A stretch of 64,000 nucleotides of DNA from Ningiella ruwaisensis (GTDB lineage Bacteria; Pseudomonadota; Gammaproteobacteria; Enterobacterales; Alteromonadaceae): the NCBI RefSeq assembly GCF_004798935.1, contig NZ_RAHT01000010.1:24537-88536 (forward strand), in the 5' to 3' direction. Made by a program: the position numbers and the translations under genes. The notes below the pieces were generated by a model. That model was given only the letters and a program-made list of their open reading frames with translations, did not search any database and was not told where the DNA came from. Shown one piece after another: positions 1 to 9,157 of this stretch. Every line of letters starts with the position of its first letter. Within the stretch, counting starts at the first letter, position 1.

Positions 1-738
1 CGGGTTGCAAACCAGCTTTGGTTTAAATTTGATTCGGGCATGCATAGGCTTGGATTCGCTTTGAACGAGTTTTCAACACTTCGAGCAAAGCATCCGCATT
101 TTTTTAACAAACATACCGTTGTTGCTACGCACCTCGCCTGTGCAGACGAGCCTGATAAGCCGAATACCAGTATTCAGTTAGCACGATTTTTCGATACTGT
201 AGGCTCAAGCGGCCTGTCGCTTTCCATTGCGAATAGCGCTGCCCATATCGCAAATGTAAACGCTCGGCAAAGCTACAATCGAATTGGTATCGCGATGTAT
301 GGAAGTTCTCCGTTTGAAGACCCTAATCCGTCTGCTCAGCCTACGCTTGACCTGTCGCCCGTGATGCATCTTTATGCATCTATTATTGCGCTTCGCAAGA
401 TTCCAAAAGGCGATAGCGTTGGATATGGGGCAAGCTGGCAAGCCAAGCGAGATACTATTATCGCCACAGTCGCAATAGGCTATGCAGACGGTTATCCGCG
501 CCATGCCCCGAGTGGCACTCCCGCCTTTTATAAAAATCAACGTATCGAATTAGTGGGTCGCGTGTCTATGGACATGGTCACCTTCGATGTCACAGATGTT
601 CCCGATGCCGCGCTTTATGATGAGGTGGAGCTTTGGGGAGCCAATGTTGGCATCAATGAGGTGGCCGCCAAGGTAGGGACGATTGGTTATGAGCTTATGA
701 CGCGCGTCTCACCACGTGTACCCAGGCAATATCAATAG
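1..738 (+). CDS. alr: alanine racemase, 5' end missing
   Basis: PLP-dependent enzyme interconverting L- and D-alanine. The reading frame is open from base 1, so the N-terminal part lies outside the window; about 245 residues remain. Visible family marks are the FDSGMHRLGF stretch of the barrel domain, GYADGYPR with the expected catalytic tyrosine region, and RVSMDMVTFDVTD in the C-terminal beta domain. The protein ends in a normal Alr tail (ELMTRVSPRVPR). Only 67 bases separate it from the sodium-solute symporter, so the two are probably co-transcribed. Next to MurQ, NamZ and an amidase, its likely job is catabolic: turning D-alanine freed from stem peptides into L-alanine. A second, biosynthetic alr elsewhere in the genome would fit this but cannot be seen. 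Confidence 0.93.
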   Translation, partial: RVANQLWFKFDSGMHRLGFALNEFSTLRAKHPHFFNKHTVVATHLACADEPDKPNTSIQLARFFDTVGSSGLSLSIANSAAHIANVNARQSYNRIGIAMYGSSPFEDPNPSAQPTLDLSPVMHLYASIIALRKIPKGDSVGYGASWQAKRDTIIATVAIGYADGYPRHAPSGTPAFYKNQRIELVGRVSMDMVTFDVTDVPDAALYDEVELWGANVGINEVAAKVGTIGYELMTRVSPRVPRQYQ

Positions 739-805
739 AGAGGCGACGTCACAAAATGCAATCTTGCAAAATGAGATTTTACAAAAAGAAAAATGAGGAC
801 ATCTT

Positions 806-2407
806 TTGATAGACCAATTTTCAACTATTGACTGGCTTGTATTTGCCTCTTATGGCTTGATTCTGCTTATTTCTGGATACGCATTAAACCGCAATGCAAA
901 TACCACGCAAGATTATTTCCTGGGAGGAAATACGATGCCTATTTGGGTTGTAGGTATTTCGGTGCTTGCAACTAGCCAGTCAGCCGCCACATTCTTAGGT
1001 GGCCCTGATCAGGGATATCGAGGAGATTTAACGTACTTGGCCACGAATATTGCAGGCTTTATTGCCGCTTTCTTTGTCGCGACTTTTCTTATGCCGAGGT
1101 TTTATGCATTAAAGGTTTATACCGTCTATGAATTACTTCAGCAGCGCTTTGGCAAAAATGCGAAATATCAGGCCGGTATGGTGTATCTAAGCGGAAGACT
1201 TTTTGCCAGTGGCGCTCGCCTGTATATGGCTGCGATCGCCGTGGCGATGATTTTATTTGGCAATATTGATGCGCAAAATGTTATTTCATCTATTTTGATT
1301 ATTGCCAGTGTGGGCTTTTTATACACTATGTATGGGGGAATTCGCAGCGTTATTTACTCCGACGCGATCCAGTGTTTAGTGTATATAAGCGCCGCATTAC
1401 TAGTGCTTGGCTATTTATTTACCAGCATTCCGGTTGATACAGCGACCATTATTCACACTTTACAAAATCCAGCGCCTGGCGAGGCCTCAAAACTTACTCT
1501 GTTTGATTTTTCTTTGGATTTTTCGAGTGCCGGGGTATTTAGCTTTTGGTCAATCATAACAGGCTTTGTACTTCTCAACATCGCCGCTTTTGGTCTAGAT
1601 CAGGACGTCACACAAAGAATGCTCACTTGCAAAGATTCAAAAAGTGCAACAAAAGCATTGGTTTCCTCTATTTTTATGGGGATCCCTATTGTGCTTATAT
1701 TTGTGTGTATTGGTTTACTCTTATACATTTATTATCAGCGGCCCGATATAATGGCCCAAGCGCCTGGCAATGAAGTTGTTCCAGAATTTAGCGGTCAAAC
1801 AGTGACTATTTTTATGTATTACGTACTGACTGACTTGCCTAACGGAATAAAGGCCATTGTTACCATAGGCATCATAGCAGCGGCACTTTCAACACTTAAT
1901 TCAGGCCTTAACTCAATGTCGTCTGTTGCCATTCAGGATATTTATCGCGGACTGATCATGCGCGGAAAATCGCTTAGCGAGGCCGAGCTTGTTCGAGCAG
2001 GTCGCATCAGTATGGGAGTGGTTGCGCTAGCTTTATCAGGTATGGCAGCGCTTTGTTATTACTGGCAACAATATACCGACACTCCTCTTCTTGCATTTGC
2101 TTTAAGCGTGATGGTTTTCTCGTACAGTGGCTTATTAGGCGTGTACTTTACCGCGCTCTTTAGCCACAGAGGCTCACCATGTTCGATTGTGCTAGCTTTA
2201 CTTTTCGGGTTTATCACGCCCGTATTAATGCAGCCTTACGTGCAAACGCTATACTTACCTGAGCATTGGCAATTTGATTTAGGCTTTACATGGCAGTTAA
2301 TGATTGGTACGGGTATAGCTTTACTCGTTTGTTTATGCGGACGCAATAATAACCAAGACTTGAGTGATACAACTCAAAACAACCAAGCGACAGGGAGTGA
2401 AAGATGA
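806..2407 (+). CDS. sodium:solute symporter (SSS/SLC5 family), candidate amino-sugar transporter
   Basis: Inner-membrane sodium-coupled symporter of 533 residues with about 13 hydrophobic segments. The N-terminal [16 protein letters not shown] stretch, the [17 protein letters not shown] segment and [13 protein letters not shown] are typical of the family. The start is TTG; GAGGAC sits 6 bases upstream of it and no in-frame ATG is better placed. Its stop overlaps the murQ start in an ATGA arrangement, which implies translational coupling. The context suggests it imports MurNAc, anhydro-MurNAc or another cell-wall sugar, the place taken by the PTS transporter MurP in other MurQ operons. The substrate is inferred from context only. 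Confidence 0.85.
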   Translation: MIDQFSTIDWLVFASYGLILLISGYALNRNANTTQDYFLGGNTMPIWVVGISVLATSQSAATFLGGPDQGYRGDLTYLATNIAGFIAAFFVATFLMPRFYALKVYTVYELLQQRFGKNAKYQAGMVYLSGRLFASGARLYMAAIAVAMILFGNIDAQNVISSILIIASVGFLYTMYGGIRSVIYSDAIQCLVYISAALLVLGYLFTSIPVDTATIIHTLQNPAPGEASKLTLFDFSLDFSSAGVFSFWSIITGFVLLNIAAFGLDQDVTQRMLTCKDSKSATKALVSSIFMGIPIVLIFVCIGLLLYIYYQRPDIMAQAPGNEVVPEFSGQTVTIFMYYVLTDLPNGIKAIVTIGIIAAALSTLNSGLNSMSSVAIQDIYRGLIMRGKSLSEAELVRAGRISMGVVALALSGMAALCYYWQQYTDTPLLAFALSVMVFSYSGLLGVYFTALFSHRGSPCSIVLALLFGFITPVLMQPYVQTLYLPEHWQFDLGFTWQLMIGTGIALLVCLCGRNNNQDLSDTTQNNQATGSER

Positions 2408-3318
2408 GCAATTCATCATCAGATCTAATTCAACAGCTTGATACACTGGTTTCAGAAGGACGAAACCCTGATACGATGAATCTCGATCAACTCAGCACAC
2501 TCGAGTTGTTAAAGGTGATCAATAATGAAGATCAAAAAGTTGCACACGCAGTTAGAGATGCCATTCCCGCTATCGCGAAAGCGACTGACAAGATTGTTGA
2601 TTCGATTAAAGCTGGTGGACGTCTTATCTATTTAGGCGCTGGCACAAGCGGCCGTTTGGGCGTGTTAGATGCGGTAGAATGCAGACCAACGTTTAGTGTG
2701 CCAGACGATTTAGTCGTAGGCTTAATCGCTGGTGGTGAGCGAGCTTTGATCCACGCGGTGGAAGGAGCAGAGGACGATAAATCTCTTGCTGTAGAAGACT
2801 TAAAAGCAGAAAAGCTAAGTGCAAAGGACATCGTGGTTGCGATTGCTGCCTCAGGCAGAACGCCTTATGCAATAGGCGCACTTGAATATGCCAAGCAACT
2901 GGGTTGCAAGACAGTTTGCCTGGTGTGTAATCCAAGCGCACCAATGTTGGATATCGCTGAAACGGGTATCTGCGTTACCGTTGGGCCCGAGTGCTTAACA
3001 GGCTCAACTCGCATGAAGTCAGGCACCGCTCAGAAAATTGTGCTTAATATGCTAAGTACCGCAAGTATGGTGAAACTTGGCAAGGTATATGAAAATCTTA
3101 TGGTAGATGTCAATGCCACCAATCAAAAGCTGGTGGCAAGGGCAATTCGAATCGTCATGCAGGCAACGCAGTGCAGTAAAGAGGAAGCAGAAACGGCACT
3201 AAAGGCTGCCAACAATAGAGCGAAAGTCGCCATCCTTATGTTGCTCACGAACACATCACTAGAGAACGCAGAGGCGATGCTTCGTAAACACAACGGATTT
3301 CTCCGCAATGCCTTGTAA
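2404..3318 (+). CDS. murQ: N-acetylmuramic acid 6-phosphate etherase
   Basis: Cytoplasmic enzyme that cleaves the lactyl ether of MurNAc-6-phosphate to give GlcNAc-6-phosphate and D-lactate. It has 304 residues, the normal family length, with a SIS domain. The sugar-phosphate loop [16 protein letters not shown] carries the expected catalytic glutamate, followed by ASGRTPYA and the [14 protein letters not shown] motif. The gene overlaps the upstream symporter by 4 bases and the downstream namZ by 11 bases, so the three form a tightly coupled unit. MurQ needs a phosphorylated substrate, yet no kinase or PTS gene is visible here; a kinase may lie upstream of the window. Confidence 0.96.
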   Translation: MSNSSSDLIQQLDTLVSEGRNPDTMNLDQLSTLELLKVINNEDQKVAHAVRDAIPAIAKATDKIVDSIKAGGRLIYLGAGTSGRLGVLDAVECRPTFSVPDDLVVGLIAGGERALIHAVEGAEDDKSLAVEDLKAEKLSAKDIVVAIAASGRTPYAIGALEYAKQLGCKTVCLVCNPSAPMLDIAETGICVTVGPECLTGSTRMKSGTAQKIVLNMLSTASMVKLGKVYENLMVDVNATNQKLVARAIRIVMQATQCSKEEAETALKAANNRAKVAILMLLTNTSLENAEAMLRKHNGFLRNAL

Positions 3319-4522
3319 GCAAGCATTGAGATATCAAACCTTCGCCCCCTTGATAAGCATCCTGATCTTAAGTGTGGTGATGTGCGCCAAGGTTTATGCA
3401 AAAGCTTCAGATACCGAAACAGTTATAATGGGCGCTGAAAGACTGCACGTTTACTTACCCCTTTTGCATAAGCAACGCGTTGGTCTGGTGGTAAATCAAA
3501 CATCAGTTACGCGTCACGGTCATTTGCTTGATTTATTACTGGCAAATGATGTCGATGTAAAAGTGCTATTTGCGCCTGAGCATGGGGTGCGAGGGGAAGC
3601 GGGTGCAGGTGAGCACATTCAAAGCGGCGTTGACTCTAAAACTGGCGTAGTCATTCAATCTATCTATGGTGCGAATAAAACACCACCCGATTCAGTCATG
3701 GAGAAGCTTGATGTCATTATTTTTGATATTCAGGACGTGGGGACTCGATTTTATACCTATATAAGTTCAATGCATTATATGATGCAAGCTTCAGCCAAGC
3801 ATAATGTTCACTTTATTGTACTTGATCGTCCTAACCCAAATGGCGCGTTTGTTGACGGTCCGGTGCTGGATTTACAATTTCAATCGTTTGTGGGTATGCA
3901 CCCGATACCCGTATTGCATGGTTTAACCGTAGGTGAACTGGCGCGAATAATTAAAGGTGAAAAATGGATTGAAGACGCTGAAAAGCTGAAACTTGATGTC
4001 ATCACCATGCAAGGCTACCGTAAGGACTTACTCTATAGTTTACCGATTGCCCCTTCTCCCAACTTACCAAACGATCAGGCAATTCAGTTGTATCCTTCCC
4101 TTTGCTTTTTTGAAGGCACTGCCGTGAGTGTGGGCCGGGGAACCGACGCGCCATTCCAACAAATAGGCCACCATAAGGTCAGCTTAGGTCCACATACGTT
4201 TACGCCTGTCTCACGCCCACAGACTGCGCCCAAGCCTAAATTAGAAGGCGAGCAGGTCTTTGGTCTTGATTTACAAACGGACAAGACACAAGGTTTATCT
4301 TTGGAATTTATTATCAACGCATACAAAGAATTTGCGCAAGAAGACGAAACATTTTTCACGGCACCTGATTTTTTCGACAAACTGGCAGGGACAGATGCAT
4401 TGCGACTGGCGATTGAAAATGCGAAATCCGAGGCAGAGATTCGTCTCACTTGGCAACGCGAACTCAACGAGTATAAAGCAATGCGCAGCGCATATTTACT
4501 TTATCCACTGCACAAGTATTAA
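3308..4522 (+). CDS. namZ: exo-beta-N-acetylmuramidase NamZ (DUF1343, GH171)
   Basis: Predicted exported enzyme of 404 residues releasing terminal MurNAc from the non-reducing end of peptidoglycan chains. Residues 1-32 form a signal sequence with a hydrophobic core ([11 protein letters not shown]). The mature part shows family blocks [38 protein letters not shown], and [19 protein letters not shown] near the substrate pocket. The start chosen overlaps the murQ end by 11 bases. The product, after transport and phosphorylation, is the MurQ substrate, so the gene order follows the pathway. The family function is established for the B. subtilis member; it is assigned here by similarity. Confidence 0.9.
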   Translation: MPCKQALRYQTFAPLISILILSVVMCAKVYAKASDTETVIMGAERLHVYLPLLHKQRVGLVVNQTSVTRHGHLLDLLLANDVDVKVLFAPEHGVRGEAGAGEHIQSGVDSKTGVVIQSIYGANKTPPDSVMEKLDVIIFDIQDVGTRFYTYISSMHYMMQASAKHNVHFIVLDRPNPNGAFVDGPVLDLQFQSFVGMHPIPVLHGLTVGELARIIKGEKWIEDAEKLKLDVITMQGYRKDLLYSLPIAPSPNLPNDQAIQLYPSLCFFEGTAVSVGRGTDAPFQQIGHHKVSLGPHTFTPVSRPQTAPKPKLEGEQVFGLDLQTDKTQGLSLEFIINAYKEFAQEDETFFTAPDFFDKLAGTDALRLAIENAKSEAEIRLTWQRELNEYKAMRSAYLLYPLHKY

Positions 4523-4547
4523 TATTCAAGCGTTTATTTGCGTGGCT

Positions 4548-5396
4548 TTAGAGGTTTCTAAACTGGGCCACCACGGAGCGAGATTTCTCTAATAGCGCGC
4601 GTTTGTCGTTAGATGCCTGCATTAAGGCGATAAATAACATATCAATAACGAGTTCTTGTGCAGTTCGGGCTAAAATTGACGAAATCCGAGTGGCGGCCTC
4701 TTCGGCCACAGAATACAAACGCAAATCCGCAAAACTTGATACCGGAGTATCGCCAAATTTAGTGACTGAAATGACTTTGGCCTTATTTGCCCTCGCCTCA
4801 TTTACTACATTAACTACTTCTCGCGTCGCCCCAGACTCACTTATTGCAAACACTAAATCATTTTTTGTCATAGTAGAAGCAAGCGCAAGTTGAGCGTGGC
4901 CATCTACCTCTGAGAGCGCCAAAATACCGAGCTTTTGAAGCTTAAAGGCAAAATCTTTTCCTACCAAGGCTGAGCCGCCTATTCCCGTAATTAAAACACG
5001 CCGTGCATCGCTTAACATCGCAACGGCTTTGGCAAGTGATTGTGCATCATTAAGCTCTTTGGTTTGATTTAATACTGCAATTTTACTTTGTAAAAGCTTA
5101 TTTGCCATCGTGGCGTAATCGTCATCAACGGCTATGCTACCGTGAAGCGTTTGATGGTCGGTGTCTGCATTTTTTAAATCATCAAGCACTGCCATCTTGA
5201 GTGCCGGGTAGCCCTTGTATTTTAGCTTTTGCGCAAATTTGACGACCGAACTTTGACTCACTCCAACGGTTGATGCCAGCTTTTGAGAAGATAGATCACG
5301 AAGTGCATTAGGCGACCTTAATATAAACTGTGCCAATTTTTCTTCGCTATTTGATAGCGTCGGAAGTAATGCTTTGAGTTTTGAAAATGCGGCCAT
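4548..5396 (-). CDS. RpiR-family transcriptional regulator, MurR-like
   Basis: Protein of 282 residues with an N-terminal HTH_6 domain (about 1-77; PNALRDLSSQKLASTVGVSQ forms the helix-turn-helix) and a C-terminal SIS sugar-phosphate domain (about 120-255; ITGIGGSALVGKDFAFKLQ and AISESGATREVV). The architecture matches MurR, which responds to MurNAc-6-phosphate. It is transcribed against the namZ gene and away from the M14 gene, so the 5397-5564 spacer is its likely own operator. The ligand is inferred from the murQ neighbourhood; GlcNAc-6-phosphate is an alternative. Confidence 0.88.
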   Translation of the reverse strand: MAAFSKLKALLPTLSNSEEKLAQFILRSPNALRDLSSQKLASTVGVSQSSVVKFAQKLKYKGYPALKMAVLDDLKNADTDHQTLHGSIAVDDDYATMANKLLQSKIAVLNQTKELNDAQSLAKAVAMLSDARRVLITGIGGSALVGKDFAFKLQKLGILALSEVDGHAQLALASTMTKNDLVFAISESGATREVVNVVNEARANKAKVISVTKFGDTPVSSFADLRLYSVAEEAATRISSILARTAQELVIDMLFIALMQASNDKRALLEKSRSVVAQFRNL

Positions 5397-5441
5397 GTGT
5401 CCCTTCGTACTATTCGTGACAATTCACAGAACACCAATTAT

Positions 5442-5505
5442 GAGAATATTGTTAACTATATTGGAATACTTTATTCGTAAACAAACAAAAATCATAGAAT
5501 AATTT
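5442..5505. promoter_or_regulatory. candidate RpiR/MurR operator cluster between regulator and M14 gene
   Basis: Three GAATAnT words lie here at 5444, 5464 and 5497. The middle one sits in TTGGAATACTTTATT (5461-5475), whose core GAATA-ctt-TATTC is a perfect short inverted repeat. Almost the same 15-mer occurs before the TonB receptor at 8946-8960, with a single difference at the ninth base. The spacer separates two divergent genes, the normal place for an RpiR-family operator. Binding is inferred. Confidence 0.5.
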
Positions 5506-5564
5506 GCAAATTCACCTGCTTATTCGCTATCGTTAGCGCACATTTTTCCATTTATCTGTAATTT

Positions 5565-6893
5565 ATGGCCTCTGTGATCCGTCCTTTGCTTAGTCAACTC
5601 AACCGCTCTCATATTAGACATTTTGATATTCAGCCCTTAATTGAAACGCTCTCTCATGAACAGGCTATTCACGTTTATCACGAAGGAAACTCATTTGAAG
5701 GAAGAAGCATTAAGCGGATCCGTTTTGGACATGGCCCTATCACAATATTAGCCTGGACCCAGATGCACGGCAATGAGGCAACTGCTACGGCTTCTGTGTT
5801 TGATCTCTTGGATATACTTCTTGCTAATGAGCAAGGAACCGAAGGTTTTGGGTCACTTTTTACCATCGATATTGTCCCGATGCTTAATCCTGATGGAGCC
5901 GAACGCTGCATCCGGCACAATGCACAAGCCATTGACATCAATCGCGATGCCATGGCGCAGCAAACTTTGGAAGGGCGAATTCTTTTGCGATTGGTAGATG
6001 AATTATCGCCAAAAGTGGCATTTAACTTACATGATCAGTCACCCTACTATCAGTGTGGAACAAACGGAAACCCATCAACCATCGCATTTTTGGCACCAGC
6101 GTTTGATGTCGATAAATCTATTGATGAAAGCCGTGCGCTTGCCATGACCTTGATCTCAAAAATGAGACAGGCAATTGCACCGCATATCCCTGAATGTATC
6201 GCACGCTATGATGACACCTTTTCGCCTCGCTCGTTTGGTGATCGTATTGCAGGTAAAGGAGCTGCGACCATCCTGATTGAATCGGGTGCGGCACGAAATG
6301 ATCCAAACCGTCAGATTGCGCGAAAAATGAACGTGGTAGGCATGCTCAGCGCGCTTGAGTTTCTGGCCGCGAAAGAAAATGGCGAAGTTTCTGAAAAAGA
6401 GTGTGATCAATTAAAAGACAGCTACTGGGAAATTCCTGAAAATACCAGCGAAACTCTCTCCTCTTTAGTCATTCGGGATTTGCATTTTGTAGGACAGCAC
6501 AGCTACAAGGCTAGCGTTAGCATCAAACAAACTGCGCGCTATTCTAATGCATTTTTTATAGACGCGGTTGGCGATTTGGGCGTGCAGGCTGGGCTTGAAG
6601 AATTTGATGCGAGCGAGCTTAGTTTTGAGCCGGGTAAAGTTCATACTTTACAAGCCCCTACAATTTTAACGAACGACAGCTATCATGAGTGGCTGAAACA
6701 GGGAGTGATTCAGTTTCAGGGAGAAATTCATAACATGGATAATCAATCTGATTATCCGGTTTTGCTAAATCAACCAATCCCGGCAGACCCTAGAGCTTTA
6801 ATATTACAACAGCCCGCATACTTCTTAATGAAAAAGGGCAGCCAAATTAAGGCAGCAGTCATTAACGGCAGGCTTATTCGATTAGAAGATTAA
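5565..6893 (+). CDS. M14-family zinc carboxypeptidase-like protein
   Basis: Protein of 442 residues without a signal peptide, so probably cytoplasmic. Zinc and catalytic residues of M14 peptidases are visible: the HGNE motif near residue 67 (WTQMHGNEATA), the later zinc histidine in AFNLHDQSPYY, and a candidate catalytic glutamate in ATILIESGAARN. LNPDGAER is another conserved block. E. coli MpaA, which trims the gamma-D-Glu-diaminopimelate bond of murein tripeptide, is also M14, so a murein-peptide role is plausible. The 3' end overlaps the convergent nagZ gene by 20 bases. The ATG has only a weak ribosome binding site. The exact bond cleaved is unknown. Confidence 0.85.
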   Translation: MASVIRPLLSQLNRSHIRHFDIQPLIETLSHEQAIHVYHEGNSFEGRSIKRIRFGHGPITILAWTQMHGNEATATASVFDLLDILLANEQGTEGFGSLFTIDIVPMLNPDGAERCIRHNAQAIDINRDAMAQQTLEGRILLRLVDELSPKVAFNLHDQSPYYQCGTNGNPSTIAFLAPAFDVDKSIDESRALAMTLISKMRQAIAPHIPECIARYDDTFSPRSFGDRIAGKGAATILIESGAARNDPNRQIARKMNVVGMLSALEFLAAKENGEVSEKECDQLKDSYWEIPENTSETLSSLVIRDLHFVGQHSYKASVSIKQTARYSNAFFIDAVGDLGVQAGLEEFDASELSFEPGKVHTLQAPTILTNDSYHEWLKQGVIQFQGEIHNMDNQSDYPVLLNQPIPADPRALILQQPAYFLMKKGSQIKAAVINGRLIRLED

Positions 6894-8781
6894 CAGGCGC
6901 CTTTCCGATGGGCTCATGATTATCAAGAAGGACCTCAACAAAAGTTTCAAAACTAGGTGCAAAGAGCAGCATGTTGTCTTTGTCTTCGCTATTTTTTACA
7001 CGCGGATACACTTGATAATCGTAAGATGCGTAAATAGCGTCAAAGTCGTTAAATTGGCGCTGAGTTACGTAAGGGCTTCGCTGTAAAAAAAGGATGGTGA
7101 ACTTCTCATTGCCTTGTGCAGTTTGAATCAAACTATCAAGCTTACTCTCCTGCTCTTTGAGATTTTTACGTTGTTGAGGGCTCATCCCCTCAAATTCGCG
7201 ACTTTCGTAAAAGGATAATGCCGGACTGATGTCGCCAATTATAATTATATTTTCATTCGGTTTTGTATCAATGGTTTCACTTAAAAGACTATTGCATCGA
7301 AATTGAGTAAACCCTTTTAAATCAAAGCTGGCAGCCAGAGCTTGGCAACGCCTTTTATCAGACATGACCGCATAAATGCTCCGATCCTTTTTAAGCGGGA
7401 ATAATGGGTGATTCGGTGCTTTTATTTGCGTAAAGCTTGCCTTTGAAATATCGTCTGCCAGATTGTCCGCAACCGTCAGCATGCCACGACTTTGAAACCA
7501 GTCAGATAAGGCTTGCTCCTTTTTCTTTAAACTTAAGGTCGCTTGTTCAGCAAGTTTTCGTTGCGTCTTATGCGCGATTATTCGTTTATAGGACTCAACA
7601 AGGTGTTTTTGCAAAGACCGATCTTTCTCAATTTGCAGGCTTAAGTCATCAAGCATTTTCGAAAATGAATTTGCCTCCTCTTTTGTAGAAATTTTAAACG
7701 GCATAAGCGCAATATCAGCCCCTGCTTCAAAGGCTTTCATCACCGCCTCTCGTTCAGTGTAAAACTGACTGATAGCGGCCATATCCAGTGCATCGGTTAC
7801 GATAATGCCATCAAAACCCATTTGTTCTCTGAGCAGTTCTGTCAATATCTTTTTAGAGAAGGTTGCAGGTGTGATGGTTTTATTGCCATCTTTGCTTCGA
7901 AATACTGAGTCATCTAGTTCAGGGTATTGAATGTGAGCCGTCATGATCATATCAAGCTCTGCGTGATTGATAGCCTGAGCGAATGGATATAAGTCGACTG
8001 ACTTGATTGTGTCCAAAGTGTGGTCAACCCGAGGAAGACCAAGGTGGCTATCGGTATAGGTATCGCCGTGTCCCGGAAAATGTTTTGCAACCGCTGCAAT
8101 ATCGTATTTCTGTAGCTGCTGAATATAGCTAATTCCTAAGTCGGCCACCTTTTGCGGGAACTGAGAGTAAGCACGTACATTTATAATTGGATTTTCAGGA
8201 TTACTATTTACATCCAGCACCGGTGCAAAATTGAGGTTAAAGCCGAGGGCTTTTAACGCCTGTGCCGTATAGCTTGCTGTTTGCTGAGTCAATGAAATCG
8301 CATTTTTCTCGTCGACCGCAGCTAAAGCCATATTGCCTAAAAAGCTTTGAAAATGCTCGCGAGGTAAACGCATAACACGCCCTCCTTCCTGATCTAATCC
8401 AATATAAAGAGGAATTTGGTGTCCTTTGGCATTGGCAACTTGTAGGTCGTGGATTAGGGACAGTGTTTGATTTGGATTGACCAGATTTTCTGAGAAGAGG
8501 ATTACGCCACCCAGCTTATTCTCGCTTAAAAATGCCTCTATAGCAGACGGTAGCTGTGTCATTGGTTTAAGGCATACTCCGCTTTTTTGTTGAGACGGCG
8601 CGTGTAAAGCTGTCGAATCAGGCTCACAAAAATAGCGTAAATCGATAATCATCTTTTGTGCGATCATGTCGCGAATATCAACGTTTACAATGTCGATTTC
8701 AGAAGCTGAGAGCGCCTTGCATGGCAATATATGAAGCAACAAAGTACTTATCAAAATGAATCGTAAAAATCGAAATTGCAT
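6874..8781 (-). CDS. nagZ: beta-N-acetylglucosaminidase NagZ, exported two-domain form (GH3)
   Basis: Removes non-reducing GlcNAc from muropeptides. It has 635 residues: a signal peptide (about 1-26), a GH3 barrel with the NagZ signature KHFPGHGDTYTDSHLGLP near residue 235 (general acid/base loop) and GIIVTDALDMAA with the nucleophile aspartate, then a C-terminal domain of about 200 residues. E. coli NagZ is a cytoplasmic single-domain protein of about 340 residues; the B. subtilis secreted NagZ is a two-domain protein of similar size to this one. The predicted location is therefore the periplasm. It diverges from the TonB receptor gene across a 376-base spacer. Confidence 0.9.
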   Translation of the reverse strand: MQFRFLRFILISTLLLHILPCKALSASEIDIVNVDIRDMIAQKMIIDLRYFCEPDSTALHAPSQQKSGVCLKPMTQLPSAIEAFLSENKLGGVILFSENLVNPNQTLSLIHDLQVANAKGHQIPLYIGLDQEGGRVMRLPREHFQSFLGNMALAAVDEKNAISLTQQTASYTAQALKALGFNLNFAPVLDVNSNPENPIINVRAYSQFPQKVADLGISYIQQLQKYDIAAVAKHFPGHGDTYTDSHLGLPRVDHTLDTIKSVDLYPFAQAINHAELDMIMTAHIQYPELDDSVFRSKDGNKTITPATFSKKILTELLREQMGFDGIIVTDALDMAAISQFYTEREAVMKAFEAGADIALMPFKISTKEEANSFSKMLDDLSLQIEKDRSLQKHLVESYKRIIAHKTQRKLAEQATLSLKKKEQALSDWFQSRGMLTVADNLADDISKASFTQIKAPNHPLFPLKKDRSIYAVMSDKRRCQALAASFDLKGFTQFRCNSLLSETIDTKPNENIIIIGDISPALSFYESREFEGMSPQQRKNLKEQESKLDSLIQTAQGNEKFTILFLQRSPYVTQRQFNDFDAIYASYDYQVYPRVKNSEDKDNMLLFAPSFETFVEVLLDNHEPIGKAPVNLLIE

Positions 8782-9157
8782 GCCTATGCCGCCCCTTTGT
8801 ACATAGTTTAAATGTAAATTTTATTAACATTTACCTTAATTTTTAGCGAAAAAACAAGAAATCATCGTTTATTTATCAATCACTTTTTAATCTAAATAGC
8901 TGAAAAACATTTATAAATAATTTATTAACATATCTTGTCACATTTTTGGAATAATTTATTATTTACATTATTTTTGGTTGTGCTAACTTGAACAATACAA
9001 GGGCTCACAAACGATTGCCATAAAAATAATAAGCGCTTTCTGGCCCTTGTGTACTACGGTTTTTCACTTTGAGAAAAGTAGATTGAGCATAGCTTTATTC
9101 GCCTATGCGATAGAGACTCACTCACCTGCAACATGCATCAACTAGGGAGAATGCACA
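8782..9157. promoter_or_regulatory. divergent promoter region nagZ / TonB receptor with candidate operator
   Basis: A 376-base AT-rich spacer without a gene. TTGGAATAATTTATT at 8946-8960 repeats the motif found before the regulator/M14 pair. An 8-base inverted repeat ACAAGGGC (8997-9004) / GCCCTTGT (9043-9050) with a 38-base gap lies in the leader of the receptor gene. AGGGAG at 9144-9149 is the ribosome binding site for the GTG start of the receptor. Promoter positions could not be fixed by eye. Confidence 0.55.

Noticed and set aside
8997..9050. ACAAGGGC / GCCCTTGT inverted repeat read as a terminator or riboswitch
   Set aside because: The loop is 38 bases, there is no T tract and no known riboswitch core; kept only as a note in the intergenic entry.
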